From positions 46,654,102 through 46,718,101 of the forward strand of contig CM059563.1 in the NCBI GenBank assembly GCA_030386875.1: a DNA stretch of 64,000 nt, in the 5' to 3' direction. The translations under genes and the position numbers were made by a program. Source of the DNA: Morinoia aosen (lineage: Eukaryota > Arthropoda > Malacostraca > Amphipoda > Talitridae). Positions 27,640 to 38,855 of this stretch are shown here, piece by piece. How positions within the stretch are numbered: the stretch's first letter is position 1; each line of letters begins with the position of its first letter. The notes under the pieces were generated by a model. That model saw only the letters and a list, made by a program, of their open reading frames with translations. It did not search any database and had not been told where the DNA came from.

Positions 27640-27963
27640 ATCTTGGTATATGGTATATACCAAGCCTTTTCCTCTTTTTAGCAGAGGGTGGCTAGCATCA
27701 TTGACATGATACTTTACAGGGAATGTACATGATAGGGGTTCCCCAGACCCCTAGTCACGCCCGAGCTTTAGGCCTCATTAACCTCTCGTTTAGTGCTCAG
27801 GTAACATTCCTTGAGGACAGTGACCATACTGCAGGCAACGACCCTGATTTGCCGCGTCAGCGTTTTTCACGCGAACTGCTGCACACAGGGCTCGAACCCG
27901 AGCATGAAGTATAGAACGCCAGTGCTCTGTACACTCGGCCACTGCGAGGCCGAGTGTACAGAG
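27640..27963 (-). mobile_element. tRNA-derived SINE
   Basis: Read leftward from about 27950, the sequence starts GCCTCGCAGTGGCCGAGTGT (A box TGGCCGAGTGT) and reaches a B box GGGTTCGAGCC at 27899-27889 at tRNA-like spacing. It then continues as unrelated body sequence toward about 27640. The acceptor and anticodon arms are not tRNA-like enough for a functional tRNA. Immediately upstream of the head lies the inverted copy that forms the hairpin listed next. Confidence 0.65.
27925..27963. repeat. Perfect 16-bp hairpin over the SINE A box
   Basis: Arms CTCTGTACACTCGGCC and GGCCGAGTGTACAGAG are exact complements around a 7-base loop, ACTGCGA. One arm is the A-box/D-arm region of the SINE; the other is an inverted copy placed at its 5' boundary. 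Confidence 0.95.
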
Positions 27964-29439
27964 TCTAATCTTAGAGCATCATTTTTAATTGACATTCCAT
28001 GTAACCGTGTCCTAACTATTCTTAGAGTCTCGTATAATCCTGATATTTTATTTTATCTTGAGTTTGTATAAAATCTCATTTTCTTTCAAATCTAATCGTA
28101 CCAAATTTCAACTTCTTATCCGACCTTACCTCGACCCGATTAAAATGAGTGTCCTATGGTGTAATAAATGACCTTAAAAAAGGTGTGAGCAAAAAAAGAA
28201 CACTCATGGAATCAACAGCAATTTACAGGCAGTATCGCAGCACTCAGAATGTTGCCGTCATCAACCTGATAGCAGGATTCATTTACCTATGGAACCTTTA
28301 ATTAAAGGATAGTTACTCTAGTTACGATCAAACAAAAACGTACACCTTGAAAATGCTTCTCAAATTTAAAATTTTTTAAAATGTGGATGAAAATTTCTTT
28401 GAGCTTTTGCTTCGTCGAACATATACTTACGCCAAATAAACAAGAAAAGACCGCCGTAGCCGAAAGCTTCTCCACTTTTTATACCGAGATCGATGACATC
28501 GGTTTTCTTTAAGCCATTTAGAAATTCAATGATACCAATTCTTTCACTTGAATGTTTTAGGCGTAAAGAAATTGACTCTGTGAGACCCAAATACTATGAA
28601 AACTTTCAGCAGTTTTCGAACAGAAGCTAAAATCTTTAGGTCGAATAAACTGATACTCTGAAATGCTTATTCTTTTGGCTGAATCCAGTAAATAAAATTC
28701 CTAACGAGAAGGTGCCATCAACCGTGAAAATCTAACACAAACCATCTTCTGTAAAGTTCTAAAGTTCGTCTCTAAAATACTGCGGTGCAGTTGTCATGGT
28801 TACGAACATAGTACCAGGCACACTGTGAGTTTGTCATGAATTCTGATGAAATCATTTTTACCAGCCACATATACACACGTTTTAGTGGTAACCATTCATG
28901 TATTGTCAGTTAAAATGTGGGAGAAACTTTCACTTTTAGAAAGACTTTTCGCTGCGAACTTGCAGCTTCTCACGATTTTATGGTGAAATGACATCACGTT
29001 GCTTGACTAAATGGCGGTTATAAACGTGTTTAAAAGAGGGTAAAACTGGGGAAAGCAAAAACTCTAAAAGTGGATAGAAACAAGAAGATAACGGAGTAAA
29101 GCAAAGATAATCGAAAATAGAAAATGATGAGATATAAAAGATTAACTGAAATAGAGTAGAAAAGAGTAGATGCAAAAGTATAGAAGTGGGTAAATTTAAG
29201 AGTAAGAAGGTTAAATTCACGAGGCTAATCCAAAAGATAATTCAAAAAAGACAAATTTTGTAAGGCCAGGACGATAGAAGAAAATAAAACAGAGGTTAAA
29301 ATACTATAAATGGCGGTAAACACAAGATGACGAAAAAAGGAAAGTCTCACTGCTAGGGAAACCCCGGTTGAGTTCGGTTGCAAAATGAAAATGTCGAGTC
29401 AGCCTGCGGCGTAATTCAGGAGAGAGCTCGGCTTTTGGC
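27964..29439. other. Unassigned AT-rich sequence
   Basis: Frames are short and compositionally biased; the stretch at 28978-29220 is purine-rich (AAAGTAGA, GAGTAGAAAAGAG) and gives a spurious minus-strand open frame. No RNA gene was recognised. Confidence 0.4.
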
Positions 29440-29890
29440 CTAAAATTATAGGGAGAGACATAGGCTTATGCAAGCTAGCCTTCGGCAAACAACAAAGACA
29501 GACTTGGCAAATTGACAAATTAGGCCTAGACAAACTATGTTCAGGCAAATTAAGTTTAGGCAAGCTAATCCTCGGGAAACTAGGCTCTCACATATTAGGC
29601 ATAGACAAAGTAGATCTAGATAAACTACATTCAGGTAGATTAAGCCTAGGAAAACTAGGCCAGACCAAAAATCCTAGGAAAAATAGACTTTCGCGTATAA
29701 GGCCTAGACAAGCGAAGCCTAGATAAATTATATTTAGTTAAATTAGGCCTAAGCAAAATAGGCCAAGACAAAATACTTCTATACAAACAAGGCATTCACA
29801 TATCAGACCCAGGCAAAATTAGGCTATTTAAACAATATAAAAGTAGATTCAGCCTAGACAAACTAAGCCTACATCAGACCAACTATCCCC
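29440..29890. repeat. Degenerate tandem repeat built on TTAGGC and ACAAA
   Basis: A motif close to TTAGGCCTAGACAAACTA recurs roughly every 20 bases with heavy decay (for example 29519-29540, 29700-29720, 29743-29765, 29851-29873). It is an old minisatellite and is distinct from the 25-bp satellite. Confidence 0.7.
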
Positions 29891-31115
29891 AGGCAGGCTG
29901 GGCGGGCGTGCCCCTGCCACGTGACCTGATCAGCTTCACAGGAGCGGCACACGGGCACATCCAGAGGAGGTCATCAAATAATCCTGCGCAAACAGGCAGG
30001 TTATTTGGGTGATCTCTCCTCAGCAATTTGGGCTATTTGTTCCCGCTCTTTCTGGGAAATTAATCTCCTTTCATTAGAAGGATGACTATAAATACTGTGG
30101 CTAATAAAGCGCTATAATATCCCGTGTGTGCTGATGTAATTATCGAGAGGCCATGCAATAGAGATATTGTTTTGTGGGTATAAGTTATTCCATGATCTAG
30201 GAGTGAAATAAAATTTCTGATTTTAGCATGGGGTTTTTTCATTAGAGAAGAGTTTAGTGTCAGGTAAGAATTCATCTTTTGTATGGGTTATAATGTTCTC
30301 ATCCACATTTCTGATAGTTTGAGCGTAACATTCAGCTTTGTGCTCAGTTTCAGCACTTCAAAAACATTTGTTAAAGATTTTTGTCTAGAGGAGTTTTCGC
30401 ACACAAGCATGATTGTTACGACCGGCACCTCTGCTTAGCGCTAGCGCTTGTCTGCAAGGTGACGAAACAAATGTCCTCTATTTTTTATTTTGAAATATTC
30501 AATTGAGATCCGTTGAATACGTATTCTCTTTCATCAAAAAGTCATTTTTATTATCACGGAAAAAATATCACAACTAACGAAACAAAAACTGGTCGGAGTC
30601 AAGTTCAATGAAGTGAACAATGACAACAAGTGCTGTGAGCAAGCACCGATATTTTTGGAATGCTCGAAAATATGAAAAAAAACATTCAACGTACTTTAAT
30701 CTGAGTCAAAGTTGTTAGGAAGTCAATAATAAGCTATTTTTAAGGTCACGTAGTGAAATAACGTAAATTAGATAGTAGAATCAAGCCGATACATATTTAA
30801 GGGAAATTTAATTATACAGCCAAAATTCCCCCAGTGTCTTGTGGGAACGCAAGTGCACGGAAGTTAAAGCCGTAAATGCATAGTGAGGGCCAGGAATCGA
30901 AGGGACTGAGAAAGATCTTTTGCTGTTAAATGTGTCCTCCTGCCAGCTCAGCTTCGCATGTAAAGATGAAGAGGATGCTGGCATTATGGTTTTCCTCTTA
31001 AAATTATTACATACCTAGCAAGCGCAAAGCTATATTTCAGGTTCGTAGGTTTTGAAAAACTATTGAGGTCTGATATTTAAAACAACCAATTTTTACAATA
31101 AACAAACTTCAACCG
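29891..31115. other. Unassigned sequence
   Basis: No gene, RNA gene or mobile element could be supported. A GC-rich patch at 29880-29960 stands out from its surroundings but has no recognised content. Confidence 0.4.
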
Positions 31116-31346
31116 TTAATATGTTCCCTGCGCCCTGCGAAGGGACCCACCGGTGGTCACTGAGGGGATTTTCATAATGCTTCTGACCGACCTGTACATT
31201 AGTCACCAACTTAATTTCAATGAATACTTAATGAAAGCTAAATGAAGTGATGCTCCAGTAAATGTTTGTTATTTCAACATTGCTTCTTACAATTGACTTT
31301 AAATTTGAACTGAATAATGAACTTTAGTTTAACCCATCGCAGTTAA
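31116..31346. mobile_element. Short MITE flanked by TTAA, copy 1
   Basis: A 223-bp segment lies between TTAA at 31116-31119 and TTAA at 31343-31346. Its right end CCCATCGCAG and interior (ACCGGTGGTCACTGAGGGGA, TTTTCATAATGCT, GACCGACCTG) match the element at 51465-51658 (ACCGTTGGTACACGGAGGGA, TTTTCAAAATGCT, GACTGACCAG). The left end is diverged. Two related copies with TTAA edges suggest a piggyBac-type non-autonomous family. Confidence 0.55.
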
Positions 31347-32099
31347 CATTTTAAAAATAATGGACTCAGTGAAAACAAACCTACAAATAGGTCATCTGAT
31401 TTTACAACTGCCATAACTTGTAGGAAAAACTTGCCAAAATATAGGTATACGTCATAATTTTACGCTTGTATGGTGCCTGGACTCAACAGGTTCATTACAG
31501 AGAATTTGAAATCCGTACAATCCTCAGAATGTGAAATTTGTTTATTTGTTTGCTCGCTCGAGCTAACTATGGAAACCTCAATACGTATATTTGATTCATA
31601 TTTGAAAAGTAATGGATTTGAGAGGTTATATTGAAGTGCCACTTAAATCACAAATGATAGTGCCTATTAATCTAGTATTATTCATAGCATTTCACAGATC
31701 ATGTATCCATTTTTCAATATTCTTTTCTTTGAAGAAAACATTGTAACTTGAAGATAGCCTTATTAGCTCAAAATTTATTCGTCGCCTGTAATTTTTATAT
31801 ATTTTGAGAGAACTGATACCACAAATTACGAGGTTCACCTCCATTCTAGTGGAATTAACTGTTCTGTTCTCCTGCACCTACGTACTAGCCACTCCAACAC
31901 ATTGAACCGCAGCATATAACAATTCCAGGAAGACATAAAGCTCCCTTATCACCCTGCCGTAGGTTGGTTCCTGATAGCAGATTTGCGCAGGAATTTGCCG
32001 CCTTCTGAAGTATTATGGCCGCCGCAGGCATTTTTATCTTTCGGTCTTTGGCGGCATTCATTTCTGACGTGCGAGTGTCAGCCACACGGGACGTCAGCT
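31347..32099. other. Unassigned sequence
   Basis: Only short frames occur. A GC-richer patch at 31960-32100 has no recognised content. Confidence 0.4.
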
Positions 32100-32225
32100 G
32101 GACCTGGTGTCAGCCATGCCTAATTTCCATCAGCCATGACTAATTTCTACTTGTAATGATATCAGCCATGATTAATATCATTTAGTCATGATATCAGTCA
32201 TGACTGATGTGATGATATATTTCAA
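32100..32225. repeat. Palindromic ATCAGCCATGA repeat cluster, left
   Basis: CAGCCATGACTAAT, ATATCAGCCATGATT and GATATCAGTCATGACTGAT recur here; GATATCAGTCATGACTGATATC-type units are self-complementary. The same motif cluster reappears at 33810-33900, so the pair brackets 32226-33810. Confidence 0.75.
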
Positions 32226-32279
32226 ATAAGCGTAGTAATAAGACATTGGAAATATGCGTGACGAAAAGCGCGCCGAAAC

Positions 32280-33230
32280 TCAGCCGAGAGAGCGGGTCGG
32301 CAGACCGAGAGGGGTATAGGGTTGGATGACATCAGGAGAAGGGAGGAGTACGAAGGGGATAGAAGCTTAATTGAAAGCTAGTGCGTAAAACTACATTCAT
32401 AAGGGTGCTCGTGTAACATAAATACGTAGCATAGGAAAACATAGGGTTAAAAGTCATGCTCTACGGGCACGGGAACAAAGTTTCATTGGGGCTCTCAAAA
32501 TATTTTAGTGGGATGTGCGGAGCAATATTAGATTGAAGCAAGGGACACGTCAGAGTAGAGAGGTGACGCTAGAGGGATAGCCAATGGGAGAAGCCGCCGG
32601 ATTTGGCGGGTATCCCGCACAGCCCACGGTGTGCGTCCTTTGTGCGGGGGCTATAAAAGGGTAGAGACGAGAAAGAGCCGGTCTATTTCGGCATTTGCCT
32701 GGTTCCGTACAAGATGTAGGCTCAGAAATCTACCAGGGGAAGTAAGCATACTGTTGTGGGTTAGGAAGTGTTATCGAGTAACGTCAGTCTTTGTGTTTTG
32801 TTCAACTGTTGTTCTCAAGCGGGGTGTTTCGATTTTATTTTGAACATGGGGTAAAATGGGAATCAGAATATTCGTGTTCTTATTGAAATGCAGTCTTTGT
32901 GTATTTTTAGTTAATTGATGCTCTCAAGCGGGGCGCAGTGATTTGCATTTTTAATATGGGGTAAAATAATTATTTAATTATTTCTCAGAGGGAACTAATG
33001 TTGAATGCATGTTGAATGGGATGCGTTAAGTCAACTAAACGTTTCATTATGTGGGGAAAGACGCGTTTGTCTGTCAAGTAAACTCAATCATAAAACTAAA
33101 CTTCCATTAATGAATCCTCGTGTTTTTTTATTTTGTATTCGTATACACATAATTATGTTCGGTAGGAATCTAGTGGGGAATCTCGTGAAATTTTAAGGGG
33201 AACGTATTACTTAAAATGCTCCTTGTTCTC
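32280..33230 (+). repeat. Diverged duplicated module carrying a promoter, copy 1
   Basis: About 950 bases are recognisably related to 59940-60720 in the same orientation. Matching landmarks in order are GGGAGGAGTACGAAGGGGAT, AAGGGACACGTC, CCAAT, TATA box, GTCTATTTCG, AAGATGTAGG, a splice donor, ATCGAGTAACGTCAG, AATCAGAATATTCGTGTT and GGGGTAAAAT. Conservation is concentrated on promoter-like signals. It could be the 5' end of a duplicated gene or part of an unidentified repeat family. Confidence 0.65.
32581..32741 (+). promoter_or_regulatory. Candidate Pol II promoter and noncoding first exon, copy 1
   Basis: CCAAT is at 32581 and GCTATAAAAGGG (TATA box) at 32650-32661. About 30 bases downstream GTCTATTTCG marks the likely start site, and GGGGAA followed by GTAAGC gives a splice donor at 32742. 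The predicted exon of about 60 bases holds no useful start codon. The same four signals occur at equivalent places in the copy at 60219-60377, which raises confidence. No downstream exon could be traced. Confidence 0.5.
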
Positions 33231-33809
33231 AGGGTTTGGGTGGTAATGCAGCTTGGGGCTGCATCGCAGTGAGATAAGAATGGCACACACCAAGCTGAAG
33301 CGTCATAGCCTGGCCGTCTACCCAGCTACATCAGGGAAAGTGTAAAAGGCGGCTGAGCGTGGCAGGTTGTACAGGCGCCAAGGGGTAACTTGCAATCACG
33401 GGATTAGTGCTTGTTCGCGCGCGCTACTACCGCCTAGGATTGTGTAGGATGTGTCTCTTGCTATGGTGCATCGGGTGTGTTTGCGTTACAGAAGTGCGCG
33501 CGCAGTAATTTTCACTAGGATTGTGTTTCGTAAGAATTTTTATGTTTGCCTAGGATGCTTCATGTCAATCACGTGTTCATTAGCTCACTTGAATAAAGTA
33601 ATCAATAATGGTCATTTGGTCATTTTTATTTTCCCGTGTTGAACTGGGGCGCTGAGGTGGATGAGCGGATCAGTGGTTACTATATCTCTATTTTCCACCT
33701 GTTCTATTATTTCTCCTCCTGTGTTGCTTCAGCCCTAATTTTCCATCTTCCTCTCCAACTATGAGGTTTAAATTCCTCACTCCGAATTTGTCCTCTAGCA
33801 GGGACATTG
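33231..33809. other. Unassigned GC-moderate sequence
   Basis: The stretch 33230-33560 contains CGCGCGCG-rich patches and repeated CTAGGATTGTGT motifs (about 33434 and 33516). No open frame or RNA gene could be supported. Confidence 0.4.
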
Positions 33810-33902
33810 TATCGTGTCACTGATATCAATTAATAATGATATCAGCCATGACTGATATCAATTAGTGATATCAGCCATGACTGATATCAATTGGTAATGA
33901 CT
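33810..33902. repeat. Palindromic ATCAGCCATGA repeat cluster, right
   Basis: ATATCAGCCATGACTGATAT occurs twice in tandem (33840 and 33869), preceded by TGATATCAATTAATAATG. It is the counterpart of the cluster at 32100-32225. Confidence 0.8.
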
Positions 33903-34801
33903 CCCATGTCTTCAGGCCTGCTCCTTGACTTAGCAACATCGCAATGACAAAACACTCTAGTGGGCGTAAGAAGCAGGTAGTTTTAAATGGAACCCAAAAG
34001 CGGTAAATACGCTCCACAATATAATTTGCATCGGACTTTCTATGGTATTCGGCATTAACGAGAAAAAAAACATGCATGGTGCGTAAAAATACTCATATTC
34101 GTAGTGTATGCTTTTTCAGGCTCATTTATTGTGTTGTTCCTCACTTATTTACTGTTGGTTAAATGAAGGAATCGCTGTCGTTGTAGGAAGCAGAGGAAGA
34201 GTTTGAAAACAGAAATTATTGCTAAGGTCGTTCTCAAAGTTTGATTTCTTGTCTACTTTTAAGTGTTTCTCTATTGGTTTGTGGTACTGAGCGAGACTAT
34301 GGTTGCAATTACCGATTGTTGACGCCTTTGTCACATACAAGACCAAGTTTAGAAGGAAAATTGGGTGCGAGGGCTTTACATTAGGCAACTTTCAGCCTCA
34401 TGTGATAAAATAAAGACCCCAACCGTGCTAATATTGTTACAAAATGCTTGAGTGCCATATTTCCTCCATTTCGAATGTTTAATCCAATAAAGATAGCTAA
34501 CGTCAGACCCAGACAAGATTGAATACGTTTCTATTTTCTTTGATTCAAAAATAATATTACGGTGTGAATTTCGATCGAATTAATAGACTATTTATTGAGT
34601 ATTTTGACTGAATTCATCATGATATTTGACCGGACACGTTTCACTTGATGTCTCGTGAAATTTTTCTAGCCCTGGTTAGCCTCGCTCTGGGGGAAATCAG
34701 TGCTAGATTTGAGCCTCTTTAATTTTTTCCTCTCGAGTCACCACAAATAATGCAAGATCTCGGACCACTCGAGGATGTCACAATTTCTATGAGCAGGCCT
34801 G
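33903..34801. other. Unassigned AT-rich sequence
   Basis: No gene or repeat was recognised upstream of the promoter candidate at 34802. Confidence 0.5.
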
Positions 34802-34871
34802 TATATAAACGAAGCAATGCATCACTCACAACAGATCGTTACAACCTAACATTCGTGAAGGGTTTGCTCAG
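34802..34871 (+). promoter_or_regulatory. Candidate TATA promoter with short first exon
   Basis: TATATAAA at 34802-34809 is followed by an initiator-like ATCACTCA at 34821 and by CTCAG next to GTAAGC, a strong splice donor at 34871/34872. The implied 5' exon is 40-50 bases and noncoding. The sequence is unrelated to the 32.6 kb module. No coding exon could be located to the right before the tRNA cluster, so the gene, if real, has a long first intron or lies beyond it. Confidence 0.45.
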
Positions 34872-35124
34872 GTAAGCACGAGTATGAATCGTCCGGCAAA
34901 TGTCGGTGGGATTGTGCAGAAATGCGTGTATTTTATGATACTTATTGTTTAATTAAACGGTGGTAGATATGGTGAATTATGCTTGGATCTCAGTTTGTCG
35001 GTATTAATATTATAACGTCCCTGCGTTAACTTTCCGTAACGCCCTCCAAGTGCCATATTGGAGCTATAGGATGTAGTTCAATTTATTCCAGCTTATTCAC
35101 GATCGTCGACACAGAAAAACACAA

Positions 35125-35206
35125 CGCTGTAGACAGGATTCGAACCTGTGCGGGCAGAGCCCAATGGATTTCTAGTCCATCTCCTTAACCACTCGGACAC
35201 CACAGC
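35125..35206 (-). tRNA. tRNA-Ser(AGA), locus 1
   Basis: This 82-nt gene on the minus strand decodes UCN serine codons (AGA, expected to be modified to IGA). It folds as a type II tRNA: acceptor GCTGTGG pairs with CTACAGC with one G-U, the discriminator is G, the D loop contains GAGTGGTTAAGG, the anticodon loop is CTAGAAA, the long variable arm is GGGCTCTGCCC, and the T arm is CAGGTTCGAATCCTG. The A and B boxes are intact. A Pol III terminator (GTTTTTC) follows at about 35118-35112. No intron is present. The body is identical to loci 37953, 42575 and 50935. It is the outermost left member of the cluster. Confidence 0.97.
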
Positions 35207-35330
35207 CCTACTTAAACAGTAATTGTCTTACGTGGAACTTAGTATAAGATTTTTATTGATAGATAAATCGGAATAAGCTTTCGCATTAATTGCAAGAAGG
35301 AAACGTTAAAAAACACTAGATTTTTAAGTC

Positions 35331-35533
35331 GGTGCTGCTATAGCGTGAGGTCTACTGGCATATATCGGCTACCCAGGTATTGTTTGAGATGTACAAATTA
35401 AGTGTTTATTGCTAAATTGAATGTATGGGAATATGTAATATCCTTTAGTAACCTAACATCACCTCACGCTATAGTTCTAGCTAGAGGTAGATCTCATGCT
35501 TTAGTGTGGTAGACCTCACGCTATTGTGGCACC
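35331..35533. mobile_element. Short MITE with 25-bp terminal inverted repeats
   Basis: Terminal repeats are GGTGCTGCTATAGCGTGAGG... on the left and its complement, ending ...CACGCTATTGTGGCACC, on the right, with about three mismatches over 25 bases. The core CCTCACGCTATAG also occurs internally at about 35461-35474 and, decayed, at about 35494. No clear target duplication was found and the superfamily is not assigned. Confidence 0.6.
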
Positions 35534-36684
35534 ATTAGGTCTTTTGTACGATTATGAAAACGCGACAATTCAAATACAGGTAAGGCAAACATAGAGTGAA
35601 TTAATTTTATGCAATCGAGAAATCTACTGGTTCAAATATTCAAAAATTCATATAATCTTCGTAATTTACTGGGACAAATATCGCAGTAGTAGCTTGAAAA
35701 ACTCAAATATTTAACAAAAATTAAAATCAAAACCTCCATAGAGTTTTTAGCGCTATTTTCTTGAAAAAATCCCGTAAAGTTACAGAAGTGAAGAAAATTT
35801 TTAAACGAAATATCGGTAGAGGGATCCGAACTTCTTTGATAGTGTTCTTTTTTTTCGTTTGTTTCCCATGCTAACTACTAGACTCTAGTAGTATTGCGCT
35901 GCCCTTCAGCCCCGCGACAGGTAAGTTCCAATTCATTTCAATTTACTTAGTTTACTTGCCCGTACATGAACTCAAATGCCATAGTCATCTTGTGTCTGTC
36001 ACCTGCTCAATCTCTGTTCTGTTTGGTTGCAGGTATTACGAGCACCAAACTCGAATGTCAGCATAGCACAGCTCAGTATATAAGTCAGTGTATCCTATAA
36101 CTCCGCGTACCTTTTAACTCAGACGATTGTGTAGTGTGTACCTTTTTCCTCGGTTTACTTTATTGCTTAGTGTACGTTGTTTCAGTTTGTCGTTAGTTAT
36201 TAATTTTAAAGAAAAGTAGAAACTTTTGTTTGTCTTTGTTTTTATTAAATGCCATTAATTTTTGTAAATATTCATCTTCACTTATTCATATTATTTATTT
36301 TAGTCATAAAATCCCTCAAAGAAACTGGTTGTCAAGAGTCCTTCGACCCACAAGGCGTTACAAACTTGGGGCTAGATTTTGCCTTGATACCAACCTTCCA
36401 CATCAGTTACGAGTAACTGACAAAGCATTCACAACAGCCTTTTGACAGTGACAAAAAATTAAAATGACAAGTGAAACCAACTATAAACATGTACAGTCGG
36501 ACAACCAATCCCTAAATTTCTCTGAGATCTAAGAAACATTGCTGCTTAATTTGTATGTAGGGTCCAAAACGCGTAACCTGAGATCAAAAGGTAGTGCTTT
36601 TCAATCAAAAACAGTCGAAATAGCTTCCTGAAGAACAAAACGAATCCATCGCTTCCTGGTTAAGGCAACTCGTCTCAAATTAGA
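35534..36684. other. Unassigned AT-rich sequence
   Basis: CTCAGTATATAAGTCAGTG at 36073-36091 is a weak TATA plus initiator-like string on the plus strand. No exon structure supports it. Otherwise no gene or repeat was seen. Confidence 0.35.
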
Positions 36685-37128
36685 ACGTAGGCAATACTCG
36701 ACCTGATACTCATACATTGGGCAATACTGGATCTGATACTCATACATTAGGCAATACCAGACCTGATACTCATACATTAGGCAATACTCGACCTGAAACT
36801 CCTACATTTACCAATACTGGACCTGATACCCATACATTAGGCAATACTCGACCTGACACTCCTACATTTACCAATACTGGACCTGATACTCATACATTTT
36901 GCTAAACTCGACCTGACATTCCTACATTTACCAATACTGGACCTGATACTCATACATTAGGCTATACTTGACCTAACATTCCTACATTTACCAATACTGG
37001 GCCTGATACTCATACATTAGGCAATACTCGACCTGATACTCATACATAAGGCAATATTGGACCTGATACTCATACATTAGGCAATACTAGACCTGACACT
37101 CCTACATATACCAATTCTGGATCTGCCC
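36685..37128. repeat. 30-bp minisatellite, about 14 copies
   Basis: Units alternate between GGCAATACTCGACCTGATAC plus TCATACATTA and a variant starting TTTACCAATACTGGACCTGA. The 30-bp period keeps a plus-strand frame open (GNTRPDTHTL peptide repeats over 36717-36905), but stops appear in later copies, so the frame is probably incidental. Confidence 0.92.
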
Positions 37129-37788
37129 ACAGGACGCACTCGGGGCCCACGCGAACATCTCCACAACGACGGCCATTAATTGCCGGCGCGCTCGTTGCGC
37201 TGAGCTGTAAGAGGATTTGACTCCGAAGTCCACATCGAGTGGCTCTTCTTGGATTTGGTGATCTTTAATCAACGCTGAAGCTCAATGAAAGCTTACTCCC
37301 ATTTGCGCTCATGCAGATTTCATAGTTAAGATAATGTATAATCCTATTCACATTACTTCTCCTGTGCTTTTGGTAATATATTTCGCCATTTTTTGACAGT
37401 TGCTTATCATTCTTTGCCGTCAGTGAAATTTTTTATTTTGATCTCTGCTAATTTGACAAAATCTTGGGCAGTTTGGATTACTTGCTCTTAGATTCCTCAA
37501 AGTTTGCCTAACTCCCTTTATTTGCCAGCAGGTTGTTATTTTCGGTTAACTGTTGTTAATTTGGGTCATTTTCCAATCGTTGAATTCATTGTTTGCACGT
37601 ACAACCTACCATTTAGGTGCTGACGTCCAGTAATTTAGCAACTTTATTATCATGACGCTCTTCAGACTTTCAACTGCACTTATATCTCTGGTCAAGTATT
37701 TATCACATTACTAGCTTAGTAATTCACTCATCCAGCTCGTACATTAAAACAAGTCACAGCTGAAACAAGAGTGTGTGACTGATAATTA
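37129..37788. other. Unassigned sequence
   Basis: A short GC-rich patch at 37125-37200 adjoins the minisatellite. The rest is AT-rich with no recognised feature. Confidence 0.4.
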
Positions 37789-37830
37789 TCGCAAGCATGG
37801 GGAAAATTATAATTTTCCCCATGCTTGCGA
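37789..37830. repeat. Perfect spacerless 42-bp palindrome
   Basis: The arm TCGCAAGCATGGGG plus AAAATTA is followed at once by its exact complement, giving 21-bp arms with no loop. It lies about 120 bases to the right of nothing annotated and just left of the tRNA-Ser locus at 37953. It would extrude as a cruciform, or it may mark a foldback join or an assembly artefact. Confidence 0.97.
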
Positions 37831-37952
37831 GCCAAAGAGTGGATCCTTCTGAACTGAGGGAGACTAAGGGTCACATTGTGTCTGTAAATTTTACGAGTAG
37901 GTTGAAATACGTTATTTCGAACATTCACGCAGATGTCATTGTCAAAACTGCA

Positions 37953-38034
37953 CGCTGTAGACAGGATTCGAACCTGTGCGGGCAGAGCCCAATGGATTTC
38001 TAGTCCATCTCCTTAACCACTCGGACACCACAGC
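37953..38034 (-). tRNA. tRNA-Ser(AGA), locus 2
   Basis: The 82-nt body is identical to locus 35125 (anticodon loop CTAGAAA, variable arm GGGCTCTGCCC, B box GGTTCGAATCC). The terminator GTTTTGAC begins about five bases beyond the 3' end at 37948. The flanks differ from those of locus 1 except near the gene. The 3' CCA is not encoded, as expected in eukaryotes. Promoters are internal, so no upstream signal is required. Confidence 0.97.
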
Positions 38035-38855
38035 TCGAGTTTTATGCAAATAGTCATTGTTGGAATTTCACTTTTTTTGACAGAAAATTGTCAGAAAAAG
38101 TTTTGACATTAGTAAAAATGGAAGCAATTGAGGAACCACGAGAGTGTTAGGCATTTAACTCAGTTATGAAAATGCAATAATTCATCCGCATATGAAGGAA
38201 AAATAGCATAAATTAAGTTTAATTTATTTGTAATCGGTTATTCAATATGAAGATAAATTCCAAAATTCAAATAATAATCATAATTTTCTCTGGCAAATGT
38301 TGCAGTGGTGACTTGAAGACAATCATAGAAATGACATTCATAAAATGATAGTGACATGAAGACATTCTTGCCCTATGCTTCTGTTTAGCTGAATATCCAG
38401 AGCAAAAAAAAAATTCATGTAATTAACTGTAGTTTAGTGTAAGCAAGGAATAAAGCACTGAAAAAAGATGAATAAAAAAACGAGAATTATGATTAACTAT
38501 CTCTTTATACTGAATTTACCAGCAATCAATACTCCATTCATCTCTATAAACAACCTATCAATAAGTTATCAATTCTTTCATAATAATTTCTTAACATATA
38601 CCAACTGTGGAACAATTATTATTTGATATCGAACGAATTATTGTCGATTATAAAACAAAGGGGACGTAATTTAGGTACCTTATCTTTAGACATAAACGAT
38701 ACATTTACTGCTTAGCTTCTGATATTCATGTTTTTCTGAAGTTGAGTGAGTTTTTGCTAGTGTGAGTTACTGGTGTGAGTACTGGTTTTCATACACAAGC
38801 AGACAGGGAAAATTGAAAAAAAAAATTGCTTGTACAGCGTGAATAATATTACGCA
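38035..38855. other. Unassigned AT-rich spacer
   Basis: This is the spacer between tRNA loci. No feature was recognised. Confidence 0.5.

Noticed and set aside
30880..30965. GGCCAGGAATCGAAGGGACT as a tRNA or SINE head on the minus strand
   Set aside because: The B-box-like string is imperfect and no cloverleaf arms pair.
36073..36091. TATATAAG followed by TCAGTG as a promoter
   Set aside because: There is no first-exon donor or conserved partner; a TATA-like string alone is expected by chance in AT-rich DNA.
36717..36905. Repetitive GNTRPDTHTL-type protein
   Set aside because: The frame follows a 30-bp minisatellite and is broken in later copies.
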